The notes below the pieces were generated by a model. That model worked only from the letters and a program-made list of their open reading frames with translations. It was not told the DNA's origin and ran no database searches. Of a stretch of 64,000 nucleotides of DNA, positions 27,101-34,567 are shown in pieces. This DNA comes from Bog-756 sp963704585. Lineage in GTDB: Bacteria; Actinomycetota; Acidimicrobiia; Acidimicrobiales; RAAP-2. Numbering within the stretch: the stretch's first letter is position 1; the number at the start of each line of letters is the position of its first letter. The DNA lies in the NCBI GenBank assembly GCA_963704585.1, contig OY969919.1, positions 2,542,001 through 2,606,000 of the forward strand. Reading direction: 5' to 3'. The position numbers and the translations under genes were made by a program.

Positions 27101-27127
27101 GCCGTCGAAACTACTCGTCGTGGCCAT
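24119..27127 (-). CDS. PAS-GGDEF-EAL cyclic-di-GMP signalling protein
   Basis: About 1002 residues from ATG 27127 and no membrane segment. Three to four PAS-type sensor modules fill the first about 560 residues (for example VSPDVVVVHQNGRLVYGNRA and VSDAIIGIDADGRIESWNEA), each followed by a PAC-like segment. The diguanylate cyclase domain begins at LAYHDSLTGLGNRSYF and has the signature RFSGDEFVVL, so the first Gly of GGDEF is Ser. The EAL domain has intact MEALVRWHH, VNLSAHQL, EVTES, IDDFGTGYSSL, LKIDKSFV and LAEGVET, so phosphodiesterase activity is likely. Cyclase activity is less certain. It probably responds to a cytoplasmic signal. It is convergent with the thiolase gene. Confidence 0.93.
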   Translation of the reverse strand: MATTSSFDGRRPSVSFDRIERGQSDFVDHAFELSQGVDLTSEGLQTVTWIYDRSTDTVAWSAPIEELFGFAPGVRGFVVRTGAGSDFGVEATGSERCLVGEEAGRLADGRDVEAVLLAPILAPIRAGGPLVDFDLRMVVTCPDGIDHSVVVRASPMQSSGMTADRADTDPDNFYTGVVVDITAQQRFERELGDLVDRYRLLTEVSPDVVVVHQNGRLVYGNRAAVRLVGAGSMAEHYGRPITDFVHPSDLEGTLERIAQLTDDGQFFEHGEARVVALDGTTTVMEVTSIRTSWAGEPAFQVIMRDVSERRAAEAAARYRASLVAHVSDAIIGIDADGRIESWNEAAQAIYGWTEDEVIGRSLGGVVTANRTDSAAVLERGQRTHQRKDGSDVDVLVSIDPLIDDDTQPSGWVVVCTELTDARQAEAGRRAAEERYEAVVASLSEGIVLFDDAGSICAHNKAASRILESRLETGNGHQIFTGASIAINTDGLPLSAEMFPHNRTLATGDSEDDIVVGVTDGNGRRQWLSLSSRLLAASGPHESPMVVCSFTDVTDRKAAEAQLHWLAYHDSLTGLGNRSYFNDELERELLISMQRGTNLAVLFIDLDRFKLVNDSFGHTCGDEVLLALAQRFKSAVRGGDIVSRFSGDEFVVLCRNVHDVQVAVSLANEYSRLLAEPVQLSTGRNVVVTCSVGVSFVIRGRQTAQDILQQADVAMFHAKNKGRSRVEVFDESLRAKSVARLEIYDDLRHSIDHDEMAVHYQPIASVRDHRIVAMEALVRWHHPSRGLLGPMEFIPFAEETDLIFSLGQWVLREACQNMARWRAELPGAEHAYVTVNLSAHQLSDPELLDTIAGALADSGLPPEALVMEVTESMLMSDTSASIAMLGGIHEMGVGLAIDDFGTGYSSLAQLKRFPVKILKIDKSFVDGLGTFENDEAIVAAIVQLSKALGLVVLAEGVETPIQLQRVTELGCDLYQGYLMSRPTRADKVDFNGRAPAGVQANRL

Positions 27128-27188
27128 AGGCCCAACTATCGGCGGCACCAGGGTCAAACTTGAGATCTGACCCAGCCTTGCTGGGCTT

Positions 27189-28406
27189 TCAGTCGTCCGG
27201 CTCGCCCAGGACGACGACCGAATTGAACCCGCCCATGCCGATCGAGGACTTGGCCATCGGCCCCGGCTGCCTCGGCGTGGAGCCGTTGAGCAGGCGAGGG
27301 TGTCCCGGGGCCACCTGACGCGGGGAGGGGACGAAGCCCGTCTGGAACGCATAGATCGTCGCCAGGACCTCGACCGCCGATGCCGCGGCCTGGCAGTGCC
27401 CGACGAGGGGCTTGACCGAGAAGATGCCGTGGGCCTCCGGGAAGAGCTCGTCGAGGACCCGAGCCTCGGCCGCGTCGCACTGCGCGGTCCCGGGGCCGTG
27501 CGCGTTGAGGTAGGCGATCTCCGACGCGTCGATGCCCGAGACCTCGAGCGCCCCTCGGAAGCACCGGAAGACCTCGTGGAGGTCGGGCGCCATGGCGACC
27601 GCGTTGAAGCCGTCCATGGTCATCGAGCCGCCGTAGACCGAGGCGTGTGAGCCGGCCGGCCGGTTGGAGAGGACCATCGCGACGGCGGCCTCACCGCCGA
27701 CGAATCCGCGGCTCCCCTCCTGGAAGGGTCGACATGCCTCGAGGGGCGGGGTGTCGAGCACCGCGACCCCGACGTCGCTGAAGCCGCGCAGGTTCTGCGG
27801 CAGACCCGAGAGATCGGTGGCGAGGAGGATCACGTCGCTCGCCACACCGGCGTCGAGCCACGACTTGGCGGTGATGAGGCCCGCGTTGCCCGACGCGCAC
27901 ATCGCCGAGACCGACATCGCGGGGCCGTGGAAGTCGAACTCCTTCATGAGCATGGCGAGCACCGTCGAGGGCATCATGTTGACCCAGCGCCGGGCCCGGA
28001 TCCGCCGTTCGTCGGCGCGGTGGAACTCCGACCACATCTCGACGTCGCCGAGGACGAGGCTGTGGACGAGCCCGACGACGGGCCCCGGCTCCCATCCCCG
28101 CTCGCGGGCGTCGTTCACCGCCTCGCGGGCGGCGAAGCGGAGCGCCTGCATGAACCGGCTCGGGCCGTCGCGGCGATCGCCCCCCTCGGTGATGGTCGAG
28201 ATGTAGGCGTACCCGCCCTCGACGTACCCGTCGAGTCCGGTCGTCAGCCGGACGGCGCTCTCGCCCAGGAGGAACCCGTCCCAGAGGTGCTTGGTGCCCC
28301 AGCCGTACCCGGTGACGGCGCCGACGCCGGAGATGCTCATGGGTGCCGTCCGGCCCGGCCGGCGAGTCGGTGATTCGTGCTTCGGACGGTGGCTCATAGC
28401 GGGCAT
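27189..28406 (-). CDS. Beta-ketoacyl synthase-like condensing enzyme (solitary)
   Basis: About 405 residues from ATG 28406, which follows a GAGGGGG ribosome-binding sequence. An alternative start at 28340 (MSISGVGAVTGYGWG) removes 22 extra residues. The Cys-His-His triad is recognisable but in altered surroundings: SAMCASGNAG (C170), LNAHGPGTAQCD (H303, usually NAHGTST) and PLVGHCQAAASAVE (H337, usually GHTLGAAG). This suggests a divergent elongating synthase. No acyl carrier protein or malonyltransferase gene is nearby. The position between a cyclic-di-GMP gene and the ipd cluster does not explain its role. Confidence 0.85.
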   Translation of the reverse strand: MPAMSHRPKHESPTRRPGRTAPMSISGVGAVTGYGWGTKHLWDGFLLGESAVRLTTGLDGYVEGGYAYISTITEGGDRRDGPSRFMQALRFAAREAVNDARERGWEPGPVVGLVHSLVLGDVEMWSEFHRADERRIRARRWVNMMPSTVLAMLMKEFDFHGPAMSVSAMCASGNAGLITAKSWLDAGVASDVILLATDLSGLPQNLRGFSDVGVAVLDTPPLEACRPFQEGSRGFVGGEAAVAMVLSNRPAGSHASVYGGSMTMDGFNAVAMAPDLHEVFRCFRGALEVSGIDASEIAYLNAHGPGTAQCDAAEARVLDELFPEAHGIFSVKPLVGHCQAAASAVEVLATIYAFQTGFVPSPRQVAPGHPRLLNGSTPRQPGPMAKSSIGMGGFNSVVVLGEPDD

Positions 28407-28769
28407 GGGACCCCCTCGGGCTCAGGGCATTGCGGGTACTGCAAGGGCGACGGCAGGATGCAGACTTCTGGAATGAGCACCATCGAGATGCATCGAAATG
28501 GGCAGGGGCAGGTGATCGGACTGACCAGTATGGCGCGGCCCCATCGGGTGCACAATGGGCAATTGCCATACTCCCTGGTCGAGGCTTTCCATTGTGGTCC
28601 GCAACGGGCACTTGCCACCGTGGTTGCGTCCTCCGGCACGCGGAGTCGGTGGTCAGGAAGGGTGTGGGCGCCGATCGGTGGCGCGGAATCCGTCGTTGCC
28701 GGCGGCCCGAAAGCGTCGGTGGGCGGGCCCCGCAACCGGCGTGTCGGCCGGCCTCGGGAGGGCCCCCTT
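28407..28769. other. Intergenic region with two GGCA-N2-TGCC palindromes
   Basis: This 363-bp stretch between the ketosynthase start and the ipdC stop is visibly less GC-rich than its surroundings and has no convincing gene. It contains GGCAATTGCC (28558-28567, a perfect palindrome) and GGCACTTGCC (28607-28616, one mismatch), with centres 49 bp apart. A related half-site GGCAGGGGCA lies at 28501-28510. These could be regulatory sites for the ketosynthase gene. An open frame of 113 residues on the minus strand here has no protein-like character. Confidence 0.5.
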
Positions 28770-29882
28770 TTAGGGTGCGGTCCCCGGAGTCAATCGATCG
28801 AGTACCGCCGTCGCTTCGTCCATGATGCGCTCGAGCAATTCGGCCACGGTGGGGAGCTCTTCGATCGCTCCGACGACCTGACCGGTCGGGAGGACCCCGA
28901 CGTCGGTCCGACCGTCGACGAGCGCGGCCTTGGTCATCATCGGCGCGTTGGCCGCCATCATCACCTGGGCCCAGGTGAGCTCGTTCCCCCGCTTCAACGC
29001 GCGACCCTCGCGGACCAGAGCCGGCAGCGAGGTGTCGGTCTCGCGGCGGAAGGCGAGGGCGTTGGCGAGTGCCCGCGGCGTAGCGCGGAGCCGTCCCTCC
29101 CGCTCGAGGTGGTCGACGAGGTCGGTGCGGATGACCCGCTGCGGGGCCCCGTCGACGGCGGTCGAGACGACCGTTCCCGTGACGGGCGTCCCCAGGTAGA
29201 TCGCCTTCACCTCGTCCGGCACCCGGCTCTCCTGAGTGAGGAGGAAGCGCGTGCCCATGGCGATCCCGACTGCGCCGTAGGCGAGCGCGGCGACGAGCCC
29301 GCGGCCGTCGAAGAAGCCGCCCGCCGCGACGACGGCCACGCGGTCGCCGACCGCGTCGACGACTGCAGGGGTGAGGAGGGACGTCGGGACCGAACCGGTG
29401 TGGCCGCCGCCCTCGCCGCCCTGCGCGATGACCGCGTCGACCCCCCACTCGGCGACCTTCTCCGCGTGGCGGCGCGCGCCGACCGTCGGCATCACGACGA
29501 GGCCGGCCTCACGGCACCGGGTGACGAGCGCGGCGTTCGGCGCCTGGGCGAAGCTCGCCACCCGGACGCCGTGGTCGATCATGAGCGCGATCCGGTCGCC
29601 GACGTCCGGCACGTCGGTGCGCAGGTTGACGCCGAATGGCGCGTCGGTTCGCGACCGGATCTCCCCGACCGCGGAGGCCAGCTCGGCCATCGTCATGGTC
29701 GCGGACGCGAGGATCCCGAGACCGCCCGCCCGGGCCGTCGCCACCACGAGGCGGGGTCCGGCCACCCAGCCCATCCCCGTCTGCACGACGGGGTACCGGA
29801 CGCCGACGAGGTCGCAGAGCCGTGTCCGGAGCGCGGGATGGACCGGACGTCCCGCGGACGGTGCGCCGCCCGCGTCGCTCAT
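28770..29882 (-). CDS. ipdC: IpdC, nitronate-monooxygenase-like flavin oxidoreductase of steroid C/D-ring degradation
   Basis: A 370-residue flavin TIM-barrel protein of the nitronate monooxygenase/enoyl reductase family. Segments such as VVQTGMGWVAGPRLVVATA, AGGLGILASATMTMAELA, VIAQGGEGGGHTG, VVAAGGFFDGRGL and ELTWAQVMMAANAPMMTKA agree closely with mycobacterial IpdC (Rv3553) as I remember it. IpdC acts on the CoA-thioester of the 5-hydroxy-methylhexahydroindanone propionate intermediate left after rings A and B are removed. It is the last gene of echA20-ipdA-ipdB-ipdC. Its ATG overlaps the ipdB stop by ATGA. Confidence 0.93.
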   Translation of the reverse strand: MSDAGGAPSAGRPVHPALRTRLCDLVGVRYPVVQTGMGWVAGPRLVVATARAGGLGILASATMTMAELASAVGEIRSRTDAPFGVNLRTDVPDVGDRIALMIDHGVRVASFAQAPNAALVTRCREAGLVVMPTVGARRHAEKVAEWGVDAVIAQGGEGGGHTGSVPTSLLTPAVVDAVGDRVAVVAAGGFFDGRGLVAALAYGAVGIAMGTRFLLTQESRVPDEVKAIYLGTPVTGTVVSTAVDGAPQRVIRTDLVDHLEREGRLRATPRALANALAFRRETDTSLPALVREGRALKRGNELTWAQVMMAANAPMMTKAALVDGRTDVGVLPTGQVVGAIEELPTVAELLERIMDEATAVLDRLTPGTAP

Positions 29883-30665
29883 CCGCGGATCTCGCGGTCG
29901 CGGAGACCCTTCGGGTCGAGCACGGTGCGGATGAGGTCGAGCTCGGCGGGCGTCGGGAGGCGCGTCTCGGGGACGGCGTCGGGGACCGCGAGCGGGAAGC
30001 CGGTCGCCCCGAGCACCTCGTCGACGGAGACGCCGGGGTGGACGGAGCGAAGACGCATGGTGCGGTCGGGCGTGTCGAAGTCGAAGACCCCGAGGTTGGA
30101 GACGACCTGGCGGATCTCGTGGAACCGCGCCGCCGACGGGCCGGCGGCCGATGCCCGCTCGTAGCCCACGCCGGACACGACGTCGACCCGCTCGACGAAG
30201 GAGCGGGTCGAGTGGTTGGGCACCCAGTAGGCCGTCGGGTGGTTGACCGTGTTGCCGGGCGCGCCGCGGACGCCGATCAGCTGTGCTGTGGGCCGCTCCC
30301 ACGGGCCGATCGCGCTCGATGTTCTGGTTGCCGGTGCGGTCGATCTGCGACGCCATCATGATCAGCGTCCGCCTGCCGGACCAGACGACGTCGAAGACGC
30401 GTCGGTACGGCATGTGCGACTCGACGGTCATCGCGGACGGGGAGACACCGATTCCGGGGGCGCCGTCGACGAGGGCCGCGTCTCCGTCGGTGAGGACGAG
30501 ATCGGGGGAGAAGGTGAGACGCGCCAGGCGCGCGCCGAGGGCCGGCGCGGTGCCGAACGCGCTGGCCATCACCTCCCCGTCGCCGCGGAAGACCTCCGCG
30601 CAGGCCACCGCACAGATCTCCGCACGGGTCACGCCGAACCCGTCGGGCGCGTCCACCGTGCTCAC
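29879..30665 (-). CDS. ipdB: IpdB, beta subunit of steroid ring-opening CoA-transferase-like hydrolase (one apparent frameshift)
   Basis: GTG 30665 overlaps the ipdA stop (GTGA). The first frame gives EICAVACAEVFRGDGEVMAS through ASQIDRTGNQNI. At about 30308-30320 the homology moves to another frame: AIGPWERPTAQLIGVRGAPG, then NHSTRSFVERVDVVSGVGYE and VVSNLGVFDFDTPDRTMRL, ending at KGLRDREIRG. The two halves together match mycobacterial IpdB (Rv3552) end to end, so one extra base (total 787 = 3n+1) is the only visible defect. IpdAB opens the last steroid ring (ring C) of the COCHEA-CoA intermediate. Either a sequencing error or a new inactivating insertion is possible. Confidence 0.88.
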
Positions 30666-31550
30666 CGCGCACCCGCCGCGGGCGATGCCGACGCCTCGTC
30701 GCGCCAGTGCGAGACGGCGGTCTGGTAGCCCACCTCGTCGACCGCGAGGAAGCGCTCGGCGAACGCGTTCCATTCGCCCGGGTCCCCGGCCGCGGCGACG
30801 TACTCCTTCTGGAACCGCTCGTCGCGGCGCGTAGTCGGGGACGCAGGCGGTGAAGTGCGCCCCGCCGGGGGTGGCCACGACGCCGTCGGTCAGCAGCCTC
30901 GAGATGCACATGGTCTGCAACGGACCGATCGACGCGAACTCCTCGGTGGCCACGAGATCCTCGGTGGTGACGAAGCGCCGGTCCGCCGCGCCGAGGAAGA
31001 GCTCGTCGAAGAAGGGATCGGGCCCGAGGATCTGCCCCGATCCCGCCGCGTCCGCTCGGTTCACGTGCACGATCGCGGCGTCGAGGCGGAGCGCGGGCAT
31101 CGCCACGAGCTCCTCGCCGTCGTCGTACGGCGAGGTGACGGTGCGAAGCCCGGGGTTGACGCGGAGGACGTCGGAGCCGAGCCCCGCCCGGGTCGGCAGG
31201 AACGGGATGCGCTGGGACGCCGCGAGCAGGCCGAGGTAGAACATGCCCTCGTCGACCTCCATCGCATCGATCGCGCCGGTCTGGCGCGCGATCCGGAAGT
31301 GTGGGTCGGTCGGGATCGAGTCGAGGGTCACGAAGCCGAAGACAGCCTTCGCGACCTTGCCGGCTGCGCAGAGCAGGCCGACGTCGGGACCGCCGTAGGA
31401 GACGACGGTCAGGTCGCGGAGGTCGGAGCGGAGGATCGCCCGGACTGCCGCCATCGGCTTGCGACGCGACCCCCAGCCCCCGATCCCCACCGTCATGCCG
31501 CTCTCGAGCTCGCCCACGAGCTCGTCGAGGGTCAACCGCTTGTCGGCCAC
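30662..31550 (-). CDS. ipdA: IpdA, alpha subunit of steroid ring-opening CoA-transferase-like hydrolase (one apparent frameshift)
   Basis: From GTG 31550 the frame reads VADKRLTLDELVGELESGMT, GIGGWGSRRKPMAAVRAILR and YGGPDVGLLCAAGKVAKAVF, and reaches GGAHFTACVPDYA. At 30821-30832 homology moves frame and continues RDERFQKEYVAAAGDPGEW to the stop at 30662. Mycobacterial IpdA (Rv3551) has the same order, with GGAHFT and PDYGRDEQFQ joined directly. Total length 889 is 3n+1. With IpdB it forms the heteromeric enzyme that hydrolytically opens ring C of the cholesterol nucleus remnant. It follows echA20 by 51 bp. Confidence 0.9.
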
Positions 31551-31601
31551 GTCAGGCCCTCCGCGACCTGATCGCGACCTGGGGCACCACAGGCAGCCCG
31601 G

Positions 31602-32360
31602 TCATCGGGTGGTGTCCGCGTCGCGCTTCTCGACGAAGGCGGCGCGCTGCTCGTCCGCAACCCCAGCCACGTGGAGCTCGTAGGTGAAGCCCTGCTCCAT
31701 GCGATAGCTGCGTCGTACGTCGACGGGATCGATCGCGTTGAGCGACTCCTTGGCCCGCCGGATGATCGTGGGGCTCTTCTCGGCGAGGTCGGCGGCCACT
31801 TCGAGCGCGCGGTCGCGCAGTCGGGCGGCCGGCACGACGTCGAGGACCGAGCCGTACGACCGGAGCTCTGCCGCGGTCGCAGGCTTCGCGGTGTAGACCA
31901 TCGAACGCATCCGGTGCGGCGGCACCAGTCGCGAGAGGTGTGTCGCCGCTCCGAGCGCGCCGCGGTCGACCTCGGGCAGGCCGAAGGTCGCGTCGTCGGA
32001 GGCGATCACGATGTCCGCGTTGCCGGCAAGGCCGATGCCGCCGCCGAGGCAGAACCCGTGGACCGCCGCGACGACCGGCACCTCGCACTCGTAGACCGCG
32101 GCGAAGGCGGCGAAGCAGCCGCGGTTGGCGCCGATCAGCGCGGCGTCGCCCTCGGCCTGGATCTCCTTGATGTCGACGCCCGCGGAGAAGCCCCGTCCCT
32201 CCGCGCGGAGCACGACCGACCGATGGTCGGGGACGCGGCCTGCCGCGAGCACGGCGTCCGCGAGGGCGAACCACCCCGCGACGTCGAGGGCGTTGACCGG
32301 TGGATGGTCGATGACCACCTCGGCGACGCCGGGCAAAGGCTGGACGGTGGTGATGGGCAT
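31602..32360 (-). CDS. echA20: EchA20, enoyl-CoA hydratase-fold ring-D hydrolase of steroid catabolism
   Basis: A 252-residue crotonase-fold protein. ATG 32360 (MPITTVQPLPGVAEV) was chosen over longer frames because mycobacterial EchA20 (Rv3550) begins MPITSTTPEPG. Other matching stretches are LRAEGRGFSAGVDIKEIQ, GANRGCFAAFAAVYECEVPV, GLPEVDRGALGAATHLSRLV and YRMEQGFTYELHVAGVADE. EchA20 opens ring D of the methylhexahydroindanone CoA-thioester before IpdAB opens ring C. It heads the unit echA20-ipdA-ipdB-ipdC and is divergent from an SDR gene across an inverted-repeat operator candidate. Confidence 0.93.
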   Translation of the reverse strand: MPITTVQPLPGVAEVVIDHPPVNALDVAGWFALADAVLAAGRVPDHRSVVLRAEGRGFSAGVDIKEIQAEGDAALIGANRGCFAAFAAVYECEVPVVAAVHGFCLGGGIGLAGNADIVIASDDATFGLPEVDRGALGAATHLSRLVPPHRMRSMVYTAKPATAAELRSYGSVLDVVPAARLRDRALEVAADLAEKSPTIIRRAKESLNAIDPVDVRRSYRMEQGFTYELHVAGVADEQRAAFVEKRDADTTR

Positions 32361-32446
32361 GCTCGGCTCCGGGACGGGCGGGCGGCCCGCGCCCCGGCGC
32401 TCGACGGCCGCCGCGGGCAGGGAGGCGGGCACGCGCTCCACATGAT

Positions 32447-32461
32447 CTGATACAGCGTCAG
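32447..32461. promoter_or_regulatory. Inverted repeat CTGAT-ACAGC-GTCAG, candidate operator (site D)
   Basis: This site has the same arms and 5-bp spacing as sites A and B, with one arm base changed (CTGAT for CTGAC). It lies between the divergent echA20 (start 32360) and SDR (start 32493) genes, 86 and 31 bp from their start codons. In M. tuberculosis this intergenic region is controlled by KstR2, but the sequence here is not the KstR2 palindrome I know. Confidence 0.58.
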
Positions 32462-32492
32462 GACAGTACCAGCCCACAACAGGGGGACCGCC

Positions 32493-33329
32493 GTGGCAAG
32501 GCCCGACCGCACCCGCGCCGGTGGCGCGCTCGACTTCGGCGGTCGCACCGTCGTCGTGACCGGCGGCGCGCGCGGGATCGGGCGCGGGATCGCCGAGGCG
32601 TTCCTCGCCGCTGGCGCGGATGTGGTCGTCTGCGGACGGCGCGAGCCGCCCACCGGCGAGCTCCCCTCGGCCCCCGGTCCCGATGCGACGGAGCGGCGGG
32701 CCGTCTTCGTTTCAGCGGACGTCCGCGAGCCGGACAAGGTCGCGTCGATGGTGGCCGAGGTCGTCGAGCGGTCGGGTCGGCTCGACGTCCTGGTGAACAA
32801 CGCCGGCGGATCGCCCAGTTCTGCGGCGGCGACCGCGTCGCCGAAGTTCTCGACGGCGATCGTCACGCTCAACCTGCTCGCACCGCTCCACTGCGCGCAG
32901 GCGGCGAACGCGGTGATGCAGGAGCAGGACGGGGGAGGCGCGATCGTGAACGTCGGCTCGGTGAGCGGGATCCGGCCGTCGCCCGGCACCGCCGCCTACG
33001 GCGCGGCGAAGGCGGGTCTCATCAACCTCACCCAGACCCTGGCCGTCGAGTGGGCACCGAAGGTGCGGGTCAACTGTGTGAGCGCCGGGATGGTCGCGAC
33101 CGAAGCGGCCGACGAGTTCTACGGCGGCGCCGTCGGGATGGCTGCCGTGGCGGCGACCGTGCCGCTCGGGCGGTTCGGCACCCCGGGTGACGTCGCCGGG
33201 GTCTGTCTCTTCCTCGCCTCGCCGCTCGCCGCCTACGTGACCGGGGCCAACGTCGTGGCCCATGGGGGCGGCGAGTGGCCGGCCTTCCTCGGTGCCGTCG
33301 AGCGTGCCAGCGGGGGCGGCCGGCGCTGA
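32493..33329 (+). CDS. SDR oxidoreductase, Rv3548c-like, of the steroid C/D-ring cluster
   Basis: A 278-residue classical SDR starting at GTG 32493. Motifs are TGGARGIG (about residues 23-30), NNAGG (102-106), catalytic S156, and Y169/K173 in AAYGAAKAGLINLTQTLAVE. Stretches around AQAANAVMQEQDGGGAIVNV and GSVSGIRPSPGTAAYGAAKA resemble what I recall of Rv3548c, the SDR gene divergent from echA20 in M. tuberculosis. The local arrangement therefore appears conserved. It probably oxidises or reduces a ring hydroxyl of the indanone intermediate. The precise step is not assigned here. Confidence 0.9.
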   Translation: MARPDRTRAGGALDFGGRTVVVTGGARGIGRGIAEAFLAAGADVVVCGRREPPTGELPSAPGPDATERRAVFVSADVREPDKVASMVAEVVERSGRLDVLVNNAGGSPSSAAATASPKFSTAIVTLNLLAPLHCAQAANAVMQEQDGGGAIVNVGSVSGIRPSPGTAAYGAAKAGLINLTQTLAVEWAPKVRVNCVSAGMVATEAADEFYGGAVGMAAVAATVPLGRFGTPGDVAGVCLFLASPLAAYVTGANVVAHGGGEWPAFLGAVERASGGGRR

Positions 33330-33514
33330 GCCACCGGACCGGGCGCGCGCCGGCGTCCGGTGGTGACCTGGGACCCCGTGATCCTCCAGGTCAATCCACG
33401 AGAACTGCTCAAGTGGAGCACCGCCGAGGTCGATGCTTGAGCTGTGGTTCCCGAAACGCCCGCCGCCCTCGCCGAGGGCGGCAGCGCCCCTCTGGAACGC
33501 GGGGCGGTCGGAAC

Positions 33515-34504
33515 GTGTTGACCGACACCCTGCCGGCGTTCTCTCTGGTCGGCGCGCCCTATCTCGAGTACCTGCCGGTCGTTGACCTGTCCACCGGTCG
33601 GCTGCTCGGGCTCGAGGCGCTCGTGCGGTGGATCCATCCGACGAAGGGGCGGGTGTCACCGGACGCGCTCATCCCCGAAGCCGAGGCGAGCGGCGACATC
33701 GGACCGCTCACCCGGTGGGTCCTCGCCGAGGCGTGCGACCAGGCGCGCCGGTGGCTGCCGAGCATCCAGCTCGGCGTCAACTGCACGGTGCAGCAGCTGC
33801 GGCGCGGTGAGATCTCCTCGGCGGTCGCCGCCGCCCTCGACGAGAGCGGACTCGACAGCGGACGGTTGACCCTCGAGGTCACCGAGGACGCGGTCATCGA
33901 CTCGACCGCGGCGGCGGATCTCCAGACCCTGTCGAAGATGGGCGTGCAGCTGTCGGTCGACGACGTCGGGACGAACTGGTCGTCCTTCGAGCCGTTCAAG
34001 CGGCACTCGATCAGCACGGTGAAGATCGACGGCTCCTTCATCGCCGGGCTCGAGCCCTCGCAGGGCATCAACCGGCTCGTCGTGGAGACCGTCATCCACA
34101 TGGCGCACTCGCTCGGCATGTCGGCCATCGTCGAGTGCGTCGAGACCCTCTCGCAGGTGGAGATCGTCCGGACCTTCAACGCGGACGCGGCACAGGGCTT
34201 CTTCTTTGCGCGGCCGCTGTCGAGGGACGACGTCGCGATGCTCGTGAGGGGTCCCGAGGTTCCCCAGTTCTCGCGCGCCGAGATGCGGACGCTGCTCGTC
34301 CCCGACGACGGGTCCGTCGAGCTCGAAAGGCCGAGTGGGAGCGAAGGCGCGCCGGACGGTGCCGCGGCGAACCGTGCAACGGACGGCGAAGCCGGCGGAT
34401 CTGCCGACGGTGACGCCGTGGTTGCCGGCGACGCCGGAGCGACCGCGTCGGAGGCGTCGGACGACGCCGACCCCGAAGTGGCGCGCGCCAGGGAGGACGG
34501 CTGA
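33515..34504 (+). CDS. Stand-alone EAL-domain protein with partly divergent motifs
   Basis: A 329-residue protein starting at GTG 33515 (a TTG follows at once). The EAL phosphodiesterase fold is complete: LEALVRWIHP, VNCTVQQL, LEVTEDAVI, SVDDVGTNWSSF, VKIDGSFI, IVECVETLSQ and AQGFFFARPL. The acidic and Asn/Lys ligands are retained, but surrounding residues differ from consensus (DDVGTNW for DDFGTGY, ECVET for EGVET), so activity may be reduced or it may be a receptor. The last 75 residues are a low-complexity Ala/Asp/Gly/Glu tail. No sensor domain is fused. It is followed by the pnt operon. Confidence 0.88.
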   Translation: MLTDTLPAFSLVGAPYLEYLPVVDLSTGRLLGLEALVRWIHPTKGRVSPDALIPEAEASGDIGPLTRWVLAEACDQARRWLPSIQLGVNCTVQQLRRGEISSAVAAALDESGLDSGRLTLEVTEDAVIDSTAAADLQTLSKMGVQLSVDDVGTNWSSFEPFKRHSISTVKIDGSFIAGLEPSQGINRLVVETVIHMAHSLGMSAIVECVETLSQVEIVRTFNADAAQGFFFARPLSRDDVAMLVRGPEVPQFSRAEMRTLLVPDDGSVELERPSGSEGAPDGAAANRATDGEAGGSADGDAVVAGDAGATASEASDDADPEVARAREDG

Positions 34505-34567
34505 CGGCGTGACCGCGGCGCGGCCGCGCACGCCGCGCTCGGAGTGGTCGCTGCCGCCAAATCCCTG

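Noticed and set aside
28394..28735. A 113-residue minus-strand frame in the intergenic region before the ketosynthase
   Set aside because: No motif, odd composition with many Cys and Pro, and no ribosome-binding site. It is treated as non-coding.
28770..31550. A single 926-residue frame apparently fusing a CoA-transferase subunit and a nitronate monooxygenase
   Set aside because: The frame runs through ipdA, part of ipdB and ipdC because of the two one-base shifts and matching phase. Homology shows three separate genes, so it is not a fusion.
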